Shown here piece by piece: positions 1-6,093 of a stretch of 24,180 nucleotides of DNA. The notes beneath the pieces are model-generated. The model searched no databases, had not been told where the DNA came from, and saw nothing but the letters and a program-made list of their open reading frames with translations. The first letter of the stretch is position 1, and each line of letters begins with the position of its first letter. The position numbers were made by a program, and so were the translations under genes. This DNA comes from a virus: positions 1-24,180 of IMG/VR virus record IMGVR_UViG_3300010158_000310, one strand, 5' to 3'.

Positions 1-370
1 AAAACTCGCGCTTGGCTATGGTCTGCACGCTGGCAATTTGAAATAGCTCATCTGGTCTACGTCGGTAATGTTTTGCCTGAATCACACCATGGTTTTTCAT
101 GCCATAGCGGTCAGCTACAGCCGAAGTCTGGTTAATTAAGGTGGTGCGATCACACAAAAAGACTGCACGCTTGCCCTTTTGTATTGCTTCGTTGCAGATC
201 CGCAAACCAAGGTAAGTCTTGCCGGCACCAGTAGGTGCCATGATCAATTGATTCTTATGCCCTTCCCTAAACCCTTGGCGCAACTGATTGTGTGCAGTTA
301 CTTGGAAGGGTCTTGGGTCGGGAAATTTTTCTCCATCATCACGCTCGTCTGGCGCTAGGGTTTGGTTCAT
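1..370 (-). CDS. Superfamily 2 DEAD/DEAH-type helicase, N-terminal part (cut by window edge)
   Basis: The first 123 residues of a leftward gene run off the left edge. Residues 45-52 read APTGAGKT, a Walker A/motif I P-loop. Just before it is a Q-motif-like segment (FQVTAHNQLRQG). A motif Ia-like stretch (FLCDRTTLINQTS) and an IASVQTIAKR segment follow. This order is typical of superfamily 2 helicases of the UvsW/RecG/type III restriction-helicase kind. Motif II (DEAD/DEAH) and the second RecA lobe lie outside the window, so the subfamily and any fused domain cannot be judged. The start ATG at 370 overlaps the stop of the ParB-like gene as ATGA, so the two are probably translationally coupled. 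The likely role is DNA unwinding or remodelling during phage replication or recombination; this is inferred from the family. Confidence 0.85.
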   Translation of the reverse strand, partial: MNQTLAPDERDDGEKFPDPRPFQVTAHNQLRQGFREGHKNQLIMAPTGAGKTYLGLRICNEAIQKGKRAVFLCDRTTLINQTSAVADRYGMKNHGVIQAKHYRRRPDELFQIASVQTIAKREF

Positions 371-1170
371 TTTTGTGCTTTCAGTTTGTCATTTTCTTTT
401 TGCAACTTTTTGATCATCTTGATCGCTTCGTTACGTTCATTGGTAATTCCGCGCAACTGGATTTCAAGTTGGGAGTTCAAATGATTCAATCTTTTTATTT
501 CTTGGTGCGCATCCTTTAAAGGCTCATCAGACTCCAACAACTTGTACATTGCTTCCTGATCAGCTTGCATGGCAAGCTCAGTTGCTTGCATCTCCGCCTC
601 ATCAGGATTCTGTCCATCAGTAGGTATTTTGTCGGTGTTTTCCCCTACTGTTGTTTCTTTGCTACTAGTCCGACTAGTAGTGTTCAACTCTTCAACTTTT
701 TTAATGGCGTGCTTCAATTTGTTGGCAGCTTGCTTCTTCTTTCTCGCAGGGTCACGCACCGAGGCAACAAATGACTGAGACAACTCACAAAGCTTGGCGA
801 TCTCGTAATTCGACATTTCTGAGACCCCCTCAATCTTGAGAGCCATTTCTACTTTGTTGCGCTTGTCCTCGTTGGTAAGAGCTTTGCCATGTTTATTATT
901 GGCTTTGAGGGCTTCAAGCTGGGCATCCCGCAGGGTACCGGGCTTGTACTTAATCTCAATCTCTTTGATTCCAATCAGTTTGAAGGCGTGGTAGCGATGG
1001 AATCCATCTGTCAGCCAGTATGTGGAGCCATCAAATACAGTCTCAATCAATGGGAACTCATCGCCCTCTTTCATTGACTCCAAATAGTTGTAGACCGTGG
1101 GCTGGTCAATCACTAGTCGGCACTGCGTCCCACCATCAATCCTGATGGCATCAAGTTTTACTTTTCTCAT
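367..1170 (-). CDS. ParB-like DNA-binding protein (ParB/Srx N-terminal domain, HTH, coiled coil)
   Basis: This 267-residue protein has three parts. Residues 1-80 form a ParB/sulfiredoxin-like domain with the motif GFHRYHAF (56-63), equivalent to the GxxRxxA nucleotide-contact motif of ParB. ANNKHG at 90-95 occupies the place of the ENxxR motif and resembles the NxxHG version of phage and actinobacterial ParB-like proteins. Residues 118-142 (NYEIAKLCELSQSFVASVR) look like the ParB helix-turn-helix. A polar Ser/Thr linker follows, and from about 215 to the end a Lys/Glu-rich coiled coil probably gives dimerisation. No ParA is in view, so partitioning is not implied; the protein could be a regulator or replication accessory. 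The start ATG has a good ribosome site (AGGAGA). It lies 30 bases downstream of the repressor gene and overlaps the helicase start, so the three probably form one operon. A perfect inverted repeat lies inside the gene. Confidence 0.85.
   Translation of the reverse strand: MRKVKLDAIRIDGGTQCRLVIDQPTVYNYLESMKEGDEFPLIETVFDGSTYWLTDGFHRYHAFKLIGIKEIEIKYKPGTLRDAQLEALKANNKHGKALTNEDKRNKVEMALKIEGVSEMSNYEIAKLCELSQSFVASVRDPARKKKQAANKLKHAIKKVEELNTTSRTSSKETTVGENTDKIPTDGQNPDEAEMQATELAMQADQEAMYKLLESDEPLKDAHQEIKRLNHLNSQLEIQLRGITNERNEAIKMIKKLQKENDKLKAQK
662..680. repeat. 19-bp perfect inverted repeat inside the ParB-like gene
   Basis: CTACTAGTCCGACTAGTAG is a perfect 8-3-8 inverted repeat. It lies in the part of the ParB-like gene encoding the flexible Thr/Ser linker (TTSRTSS). 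A 17/19 match with an intact 7-3-7 palindrome occurs at 22562-22580. A half-site sharing nine bases (ACTAGTCGG) occurs near 1112-1120, also inside the ParB-like gene. It could be a binding site for the gene's own product or an RNA hairpin in the message. Part of the sequence could also be a by-product of repeated ACT-AGT (Thr-Ser) codons. Confidence 0.5.
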
Positions 1171-1200
1171 CTTCTCTCCTGTTAAAAATCCAATATCGGA

Positions 1201-1401
1201 TCAATCAAATAAATCTGGGCGCAACTCTTTGGCAGTTACAAGACCCACAGTTGCTACCTCAATTCTTTTCGCCAAAGCAGGGGACGCTTTGCGCTTGTTC
1301 TTAATCAAAATACCGAGCCACGTTGGCGTAATGCCAAGATGTCTAGCCATTTCTTTCTTAGCGCCATAAGGTTCATCTTTAAAATATTCTTCTAGGTTCA
1401 T
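1201..1401 (-). CDS. YdaS/Cro-like helix-turn-helix repressor
   Basis: This is a 66-residue protein, starting at MNLEEYF. Residues about 14-46 (AKKEMARHLGITPTWLGILI and what follows) form a helix-turn-helix like those of the YdaS/Cro antitoxin-repressor family. The C-terminal RPDLF motif is typical of YdaS-like proteins. An upstream GTG at 1431 would add ten residues. I chose the ATG at 1401 because it has an AAAGGA ribosome site about seven bases upstream and matches the family's usual N-terminus. It is divergent from the ssb-exonuclease operon and sits beside the 1458-1472 palindrome, so it probably controls the early switch and its own expression. No partner CI-like repressor or toxin is visible in the window. 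Confidence 0.85.
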   Translation of the reverse strand: MNLEEYFKDEPYGAKKEMARHLGITPTWLGILIKNKRKASPALAKRIEVATVGLVTAKELRPDLFD

Positions 1402-1441
1402 ACAAATCCTTTCTGTGAAGAAGTCTAACACACTAATTTCA

Positions 1442-1450
1442 TGTTATAGT
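1442..1450 (+). promoter_or_regulatory. Extended -10 promoter of the rightward early operon
   Basis: TGTTATAGT fits an extended -10 element (TGn followed by TATAGT). No convincing -35 hexamer sits at the right distance upstream (around 1422-1428), as is common for extended -10 promoters. Transcription would start near 1457, at the edge of the 1458-1472 palindrome and about 50 bases ahead of the ssb start. Confidence 0.5.
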
Positions 1451-1457
1451 CTGCTTG

Positions 1458-1472
1458 CGATCAAGTTGATCG
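1458..1472. promoter_or_regulatory. Perfect 15-bp palindrome, probable repressor operator
   Basis: CGATCAAGTTGATCG is a perfect 7-1-7 dyad between the divergent repressor and ssb genes, immediately downstream of the predicted rightward start point. Its size and place suit a dimeric HTH regulator such as the neighbouring YdaS/Cro-like protein. Each arm contains a GATC, so binding could be sensitive to adenine methylation if the host methylates this site; that is speculation. Confidence 0.55.
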
Positions 1473-1509
1473 TGTGAATGTCCTAAGGGACTGTTTAACA
1501 GGAGAAATC

Positions 1510-2160
1510 ATGAGCTTTATTGTTGAAGACAAGGGTGGCGAGTTTGAGCGTTGCCCACCGGGTATGCACCTTGCGCGGTGTTACCGAATCATTGACCTTG
1601 GCACCCAAAAGAAAGAATTTTTAGGTGTAGCCAAGCTTTTGCACCAGATCACAGTTTATTGGGAAATTCACGGCACGGGTGACGATGGTCAACCATTGAA
1701 GATGAAGGATGGTCGTCCTTTTGGTGCATTCCAAAACTACACACTGTCATGGTCATCCAAAGCCAACTTGCGTATTGATCTCCAATCTTGGCGTGGTAAG
1801 CCATTTACCGAAGAAGAGATGCGCCGCTTTGATTTGAAGACTGTGCTGGGTGCATGGTGCATGTTGAATTTGATTGAGAGCAAGGGCAATGATGGTAAGA
1901 CTTACATCAACGTCAAGGGTGTAACTCCAGTCCCTGCAATGATCAAGCAGTCAGGCATGCCTGAGCCTGTAAACAAGTTGGAAATCTTCCAACTCGACAA
2001 GCCCGACATGGCAATGTTTGAGACGTTCCACGAGAAGCTCAAGGGCAAGATCATGCAGTCACCTGAGTGGCAGAAGTTGCAGGGCAAGACACCTGCACCA
2101 ACACCCGCGCCAGCAAAACTTGCGTTCGACGAAGATGATTTATCTGATATTCCGTTTTGA
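1510..2160 (+). CDS. Single-stranded-DNA-binding-like protein with SSB-type acidic tail
   Basis: This 216-residue protein is first in the rightward early operon. The C-terminus is a proline/alanine linker (PAPTPAPA) followed by DEDDLSDIPF. That is the layout and near-consensus of the bacterial SSB tail, which recruits replication and repair proteins. The body (about residues 1-185) is rich in aromatic and basic residues, as expected for an OB-fold-like ssDNA binder, but I do not recognise a canonical SSB OB signature. The coding frame stays open to a GTG at 1474, but the ATG at 1510 has a strong AGGAG seven bases upstream and is preferred. The exonuclease follows after 10 bases, so together they make a plausible replication/recombination pair. 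An Erf/RecT-type annealing role cannot be excluded. Confidence 0.7.
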   Translation: MSFIVEDKGGEFERCPPGMHLARCYRIIDLGTQKKEFLGVAKLLHQITVYWEIHGTGDDGQPLKMKDGRPFGAFQNYTLSWSSKANLRIDLQSWRGKPFTEEEMRRFDLKTVLGAWCMLNLIESKGNDGKTYINVKGVTPVPAMIKQSGMPEPVNKLEIFQLDKPDMAMFETFHEKLKGKIMQSPEWQKLQGKTPAPTPAPAKLAFDEDDLSDIPF

Positions 2161-2170
2161 GGACTAAAGT

Positions 2171-2959
2171 ATGACAACAATAATTGCAAGAGCCGCAGAG
2201 TCGGTGCATTGGTATCGACAAGATGGTGGTCCACAGTACACCGTGAAGGCAAAGGATGGTTCAGATCGTCCTACAACCCTCAGAGACGCACGCAAGATGG
2301 ATCTGATACCTTCTGTCACCACCATCCTCAAAATCGCCGCAAAACCCGCGCTAGAGGCGTGGAAACAAGAGCAGATGCTTCTTGCCGCACTCACCCTGCC
2401 GCGCAACGCAGGCGAGACCGAGCAGGATCTGATCGCTCGGATTGTGTTCGATTCCAAAGAAACCGCCAAAACCGCCGCAGAGCGTGGTACTCGCGTTCAT
2501 GAGTCCATTGAATCTTGGTTCATGGGCAAGAAGGATGTGGAGCATGTGGAGATATCTAAAGCGTTTGAGGAAAAGATCTTCACCCACTTTGGTACCCATC
2601 CATTCCAACCATGGCTCACTGAGCGTGCATTTGCTTCACCCTTGGGCTATGGCGGCAAGATTGACTTGCACTGCATACCTGATGAGCACGCCCCTTTAGG
2701 GATTGTCATTGATGCCAAGACCAAGCAGTTTGATGAAGATGATGCAGTGATTGGTTATGACGAGCACTTGCTCCAGCTTGCGGCTTACCGCCATGGTTTG
2801 GGCATGCCGCATGCACGCTGTGCAAACGTGTTTGCTTCGGTCACAAACCCCGGACTCATTCGAGTCGTTGAATGGTCTGAAGAGGAACTGGTCAAGGGGT
2901 GGGAGATGTTCCAGTGTCTCTTGCGCTATTGGAAACTAAAAAATAATTTTGGAGTTTAA
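2171..2959 (+). CDS. PD-(D/E)XK family exonuclease (RecB/Cas4-like)
   Basis: This is a 262-residue protein. The nuclease motifs are visible in order: GTRVHE (106-111) in the helix before the core, an acidic residue in TERAF (about 151), GGKID with D165, IDAKTK with D181 and K183 (the D-x-K part of PD-(D/E)XK), and QLAAY (202-206), the RecB-type motif IV. The spacing fits phage recombination exonucleases of the RecB/lambda-exonuclease class. The ribosome site GAGGA overlaps the ssb stop, so translation is coupled. The likely job is resecting DNA ends for recombination-dependent replication with the upstream ssDNA-binding protein. A role in degrading host DNA is also possible. Confidence 0.85.
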   Translation: MTTIIARAAESVHWYRQDGGPQYTVKAKDGSDRPTTLRDARKMDLIPSVTTILKIAAKPALEAWKQEQMLLAALTLPRNAGETEQDLIARIVFDSKETAKTAAERGTRVHESIESWFMGKKDVEHVEISKAFEEKIFTHFGTHPFQPWLTERAFASPLGYGGKIDLHCIPDEHAPLGIVIDAKTKQFDEDDAVIGYDEHLLQLAAYRHGLGMPHARCANVFASVTNPGLIRVVEWSEEELVKGWEMFQCLLRYWKLKNNFGV

Positions 2960-2961
2960 AA

Positions 2962-3180
2962 ATGTTAACCAAAGAACAAGTAGTCGAGGCTTTTATGAAC
3001 ATTCAACTCAAAGAGAACTACAACTTTCTTGAAGAGGATCTTGTCATGCTGGCTGATGCTTTTGTAAGAAAAGCAATTCCAGAGATTGTTAAGGCAGAGC
3101 GTGATGCATGCGTAGATATTGCTCGTGCTTACAACACTTTGGTAGCTGACAAGATCATTGAGATAAGGGTACAAATATGA
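2962..3180 (+). CDS. Small early protein of unknown function
   Basis: This 72-residue protein begins two bases after the exonuclease stop, with GGAG upstream. It is predicted to be mostly helical. The segment KAERDACVDIARAY resembles a short motif (ERDACV-I-) I recall in many small uncharacterised phage proteins. I see no membrane segment and no metal-binding motif. Its stop overlaps the start of the 21-residue microprotein as ATGA, so it belongs to the same rightward early operon. I cannot assign a function. Confidence 0.7.
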   Translation: MLTKEQVVEAFMNIQLKENYNFLEEDLVMLADAFVRKAIPEIVKAERDACVDIARAYNTLVADKIIEIRVQI

Positions 3181-3242
3181 GCGGACTATTGCTTTGGCTT
3201 GCGTGCGCTGTACTTGTGGTGGTGATTGCAAGTTACTTTTAA
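3177..3242 (+). CDS. 21-residue single-pass membrane microprotein
   Basis: An ORF of 21 codons starts at an ATG overlapping the preceding stop (ATGA) and ends with TAA. After the short MSG head, nearly the whole product is hydrophobic (LLLWLACAVLVVVIAS) and ends in YF, so it would be a minimal single transmembrane helix. The tight coupling, the lack of polar residues and its position as last gene before the terminator argue for a real microgene. Such small phage membrane peptides can act on host envelope functions or lysis timing, but nothing here shows which. Its TAA lies in the A tract that begins the terminator hairpin. Confidence 0.55.
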   Translation: MSGLLLWLACAVLVVVIASYF

Positions 3243-3271
3243 AAAAACCCCCTCTGTTTAAGGAGGGGGTT
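3240..3271 (-). terminator. Intrinsic terminator of the leftward late operon
   Basis: A nine-base-pair stem (AACCCCCTC at 3246-3254 with GAGGGGGTT at 3263-3271) encloses an eight-base loop. On the minus strand the stem is followed directly by a run of T (complement of the A run at 3240-3247). This is the form of a Rho-independent terminator for leftward transcription, placed about 30 bases after the last late gene. There is no T run on the plus-strand side, although the hairpin may still slow the convergent early transcript. Confidence 0.85.
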
Positions 3272-3302
3272 AAAGACCATCTAGAAGGTCTAAGGCAATT
3301 CT

Positions 3303-4640
3303 TTAAGGTTGCGCCATGGGGTTACCAGTGTTATCTGGATATTCCCTTGCAAGTCTAGCTTGCTCTTCGCGTGAAGATACTGGCAAATAAGAATTTTTAT
3401 AAACATCTCGAATAGCAAGACCAGCAGGTATAGCCATTGATAAACCGCCTGCATATGGAACAAATGGAGCCAAAGCACTAGCAACCCCACCAATACCTGC
3501 TGCAACAGATCCAGAAGTGTCACCTGCTCGTGCACGGTTGTAGGCATCCAAGCCCCCAAACCCAGCACCAAAGCCAGCCATCGCGCCTTGAAGGGGAATC
3601 AAGAAGTTTTTTGTTATTTGACCTAATGATGATCGTATAGGGCCTTGGGTACGAGCGGCTTGTTGTAGCGCAAGCGCTTGTGCCTCTGCAAGCGCCTGAG
3701 CTTCTGCTTGAGCTAGTGCCGCCGCCTCACGCATTGTTGAGGTTCCACCCAGTCTTTCAGCGTATGCCCTTGCAAGTTTTCCTTTTGGCATAGTTCTTTG
3801 ATAACGTTGACTTTGCTCCCTTGTAGAGCCTTCGCCAATGCCATAACCAGTTTTTTTGCCCCATGCACCTTCATTTGTTTCAATTGGTGGCTCAACACCC
3901 ATTGTTGGGTCAACACGAGGCAACATGCCTGTTGCCGATTTTGCAAGATCGTAATAGGTCTTGTATTGTCCAATAGGGTAACCCAGACTTGCGCCAACAG
4001 TTGCGCCAAGAACGCCACCAACCAGTGGATTGATTGGCCTTTCCTCAGGCTTTGGTCGAGGCTTTCCATGACCTTCGTTAGAGTGATCCGCAGTTTCAGC
4101 TTGAGAGTCACTAGTTTCTTCTGAAGCCTGCGTGTTTTCAGTTTGTAACTTTCCCCCAAATGTTGCGCTTGGCAAGTCACCACCATGAAAATCCATGATG
4201 TTTGCAATATGGGTTTGAGTTCTATCAGGAAGCAAATGCAAATGCTTTTCAGGGTGCTCAGGGTCAGTGTCGTATGCGTCTAAAAATTTATTTAACGTAT
4301 CTGATCTTGTGTTGTAAGCAATGATATTTTTGTATGGGTCATTTCCAATTCTTGGATTGTCAACATGTGACTTTATGAGCTTCATGCCACAGTCTATGTT
4401 CTCATCCAAATTTGTTGGATCGCATTTCATTGACTTTGCTGTATCAGGCTCAAGTTGCATTACGCCAAAAGCAGGTCCATTGATTTGCTTGACATGCTTA
4501 AAACCACTTTCTGCGTAAACCAAAGGCAGAACAAAATCTGGATTCAATCCATATTTTTCTGCGGCAAGAAAAACCTTGTCGGCAATATTTTGTTGATCTG
4601 AGTCTAAAGAATCGTAATCAAGTGGTTTTTTCTTTGCCAT
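3303..4640 (-). CDS. Ejection-type virion protein with N-terminal lytic transglycosylase domain
   Basis: This is a 445-residue protein. Residues about 15-145 form an SLT-type lysozyme fold: the catalytic glutamate lies in YAESGF (E44), followed by GVMQLEPDTA (59-68) and IIAYNTRSD (106-114), the three usual transglycosylase motifs. Next comes a Gln/Glu/Pro-rich linker, then a glycine-zipper-like hydrophobic stretch (NPLVGGVLGATVGASLGYPI), an Ala/Gln helix and two more small-residue hydrophobic segments. The layout (cell-wall hydrolase at the N-terminus, membrane-active C-terminal part) resembles phage internal virion proteins such as T7 gp16. The protein probably opens a local path through peptidoglycan during DNA delivery. 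It is the last gene of the late operon, just before the terminator. The upstream gene's stop overlaps its start as TAATG. Confidence 0.85.
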   Translation of the reverse strand: MAKKKPLDYDSLDSDQQNIADKVFLAAEKYGLNPDFVLPLVYAESGFKHVKQINGPAFGVMQLEPDTAKSMKCDPTNLDENIDCGMKLIKSHVDNPRIGNDPYKNIIAYNTRSDTLNKFLDAYDTDPEHPEKHLHLLPDRTQTHIANIMDFHGGDLPSATFGGKLQTENTQASEETSDSQAETADHSNEGHGKPRPKPEERPINPLVGGVLGATVGASLGYPIGQYKTYYDLAKSATGMLPRVDPTMGVEPPIETNEGAWGKKTGYGIGEGSTREQSQRYQRTMPKGKLARAYAERLGGTSTMREAAALAQAEAQALAEAQALALQQAARTQGPIRSSLGQITKNFLIPLQGAMAGFGAGFGGLDAYNRARAGDTSGSVAAGIGGVASALAPFVPYAGGLSMAIPAGLAIRDVYKNSYLPVSSREEQARLAREYPDNTGNPMAQP

Positions 4641-6091
4641 TATTCTTCCCTACCTAGTTTCTTGCTTATTGCTTTTCCAATAGAAGATCTTGGTGCTTGA
4701 TTAGTTGCAGAGACTCCCGAAGGCACCACAGGGGCTGGAGGTTCAGCAGATCTCTGCATTTTTGCATCTGATGGAATCGTTACTGTTGAGCCTTTATACC
4801 AACTTGGTTCGCGTGAATATGGATTTGACTTAAGTAAGCTTTCAGCTTCTTTGTCGTACTTTGCTTCGAGCACTTGCCTTTCAGGGCTATCAAATATTTC
4901 ACGCGAAGCCACACCACTTTTAATCCGCAAGTTGTGCAAATCAACATTTCGCTTTTCAGCCAAGCCCATTTGATCAATGATTGATAAAAATCCTTGTTGC
5001 GAATTATCAATACCCGGTGAGCCTGCTAGTGCCAATTCTTGTGAAGCAACACCCGGATTCTTTGCAGAATTTCTATTTTCAGCCGCTATACGAGCAATCG
5101 TTTTGAACAACAGGTCAGCCTTAGCTCGCTTCGTGCCATCAGGGTCATTCTCAGTGGTGTATTGCGAGCGAATGGCATTTTGCAAACCTTGCATTACAGC
5201 ACCTGAATTACCGCCAACTTCGTCAGTAATTTTCTTTACTAAGCTCATTGCATCTGCTTTATTCAATACAGCAAACACAGGAGCCATGTCTACATCTGAT
5301 GCAAGCTCACGAGCAGTGCGCAAAAGCTTTAAGCGTTGCATAGAAGAATTTGCAACGTCTTCTGAGATTTGCTCTTGATCCATGCCTTTTTGGCGCTGCT
5401 TGTCGGCATATACCGCAATTTCATCCTTTTTTTGATTAGGAGTCATAGCAGCCCAAGTTTCTGGCTGTGTTTGAGGTGGTTTTGCTTTATTTAATTTATC
5501 CATCTGCGCTTGGAATGCTTCTGGAGAATCTGGGATTACATTCAACAACGATTTATCCAATTCTGGATAATCATATTGAAGTTTTTTGGCAGCACCAGTG
5601 ACCTCAAGACGTTTTTGTTCTTGATCAAGATATTGCTTGGCTGCAGTAGCTATTTCAGTTGAATTACCCAAACTTGCAATTGTTTGGTAAGTTGTTGCAT
5701 CCATGGGTTGTTTAGATGCTAGCCATTTATCGTAAATATCTCTTTGTTTAATTTTTTGATTTAACAAAAGATTTTGTTGCTCGCGAGCAATTTTCATATT
5801 TGCTATTGGCAAAATATTTTCGCGCTGTTGCTCAACATTTTCTGCTAACGCTTCAGCAGCACTTCCTAGTGAAGCCGCAAAACCACCCAATTGCGGTTTA
5901 CCAAAAGCTGCAGAAACCTTAAACCAATTTGGATTAGCATAACGATCTTGCAAAGCTTTGATTGCTTCATCAGTAGCATCTCGAATTGTTTGAATATCTT
6001 CTGGATTTGCTCCTTCAACATTCATATTTGCCATGTTGGCAAGACCACCTGTATATCGAGGATCTGAAGGAGGTATTGTTTTTTCTGCCAT
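4640..6091 (-). CDS. Large helical structural protein, probable internal/ejection protein
   Basis: This 483-residue protein has no enzymatic motif I recognise. It is largely helical and rich in Gln, Lys, Glu and Ala. Near the N-terminus, NPNWFKVSAAFGKPQLGGF (about 54-72) and the following small-residue helix SLGSAAEALAENVEQQRE resemble an N-terminal pattern I remember in proteins encoded next to ejection genes of other podoviruses. The C-terminal region is Pro/Ser-rich. Start and stop are tightly coupled to both neighbours: AGAGG lies inside the end of the upstream gene, and a TAATG overlap joins it to the transglycosylase gene. Position and composition suggest an internal virion protein delivered with the DNA. 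This is inference. Confidence 0.7.
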   Translation of the reverse strand: MAEKTIPPSDPRYTGGLANMANMNVEGANPEDIQTIRDATDEAIKALQDRYANPNWFKVSAAFGKPQLGGFAASLGSAAEALAENVEQQRENILPIANMKIAREQQNLLLNQKIKQRDIYDKWLASKQPMDATTYQTIASLGNSTEIATAAKQYLDQEQKRLEVTGAAKKLQYDYPELDKSLLNVIPDSPEAFQAQMDKLNKAKPPQTQPETWAAMTPNQKKDEIAVYADKQRQKGMDQEQISEDVANSSMQRLKLLRTARELASDVDMAPVFAVLNKADAMSLVKKITDEVGGNSGAVMQGLQNAIRSQYTTENDPDGTKRAKADLLFKTIARIAAENRNSAKNPGVASQELALAGSPGIDNSQQGFLSIIDQMGLAEKRNVDLHNLRIKSGVASREIFDSPERQVLEAKYDKEAESLLKSNPYSREPSWYKGSTVTIPSDAKMQRSAEPPAPVVPSGVSATNQAPRSSIGKAISKKLGREE

Positions 6092-6093
6092 GA

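Noticed and set aside
410-425. GATCA-TCT-TGATC inverted repeat resembling the operator
   Set aside because: It lies within the coiled-coil coding region of the ParB-like gene, lacks the operator's spacing and is within chance expectation.
1474-1509. GTG at 1474 as start of the ssb-like gene
   Set aside because: It has no ribosome site and would overlap the operator leader; the ATG at 1510 has a strong AGGAG.
3713-4207. Leftward 164-codon frame inside the transglycosylase gene
   Set aside because: Low-complexity Gln/Lys/Leu reading of the Ala-rich region in another frame; the transglycosylase frame has clear motifs throughout.
5619-5630. 12-bp perfect palindrome TCTTGATCAAGA
   Set aside because: Several palindromes of this length are expected by chance in 24 kb; no regulatory context inside a late gene.
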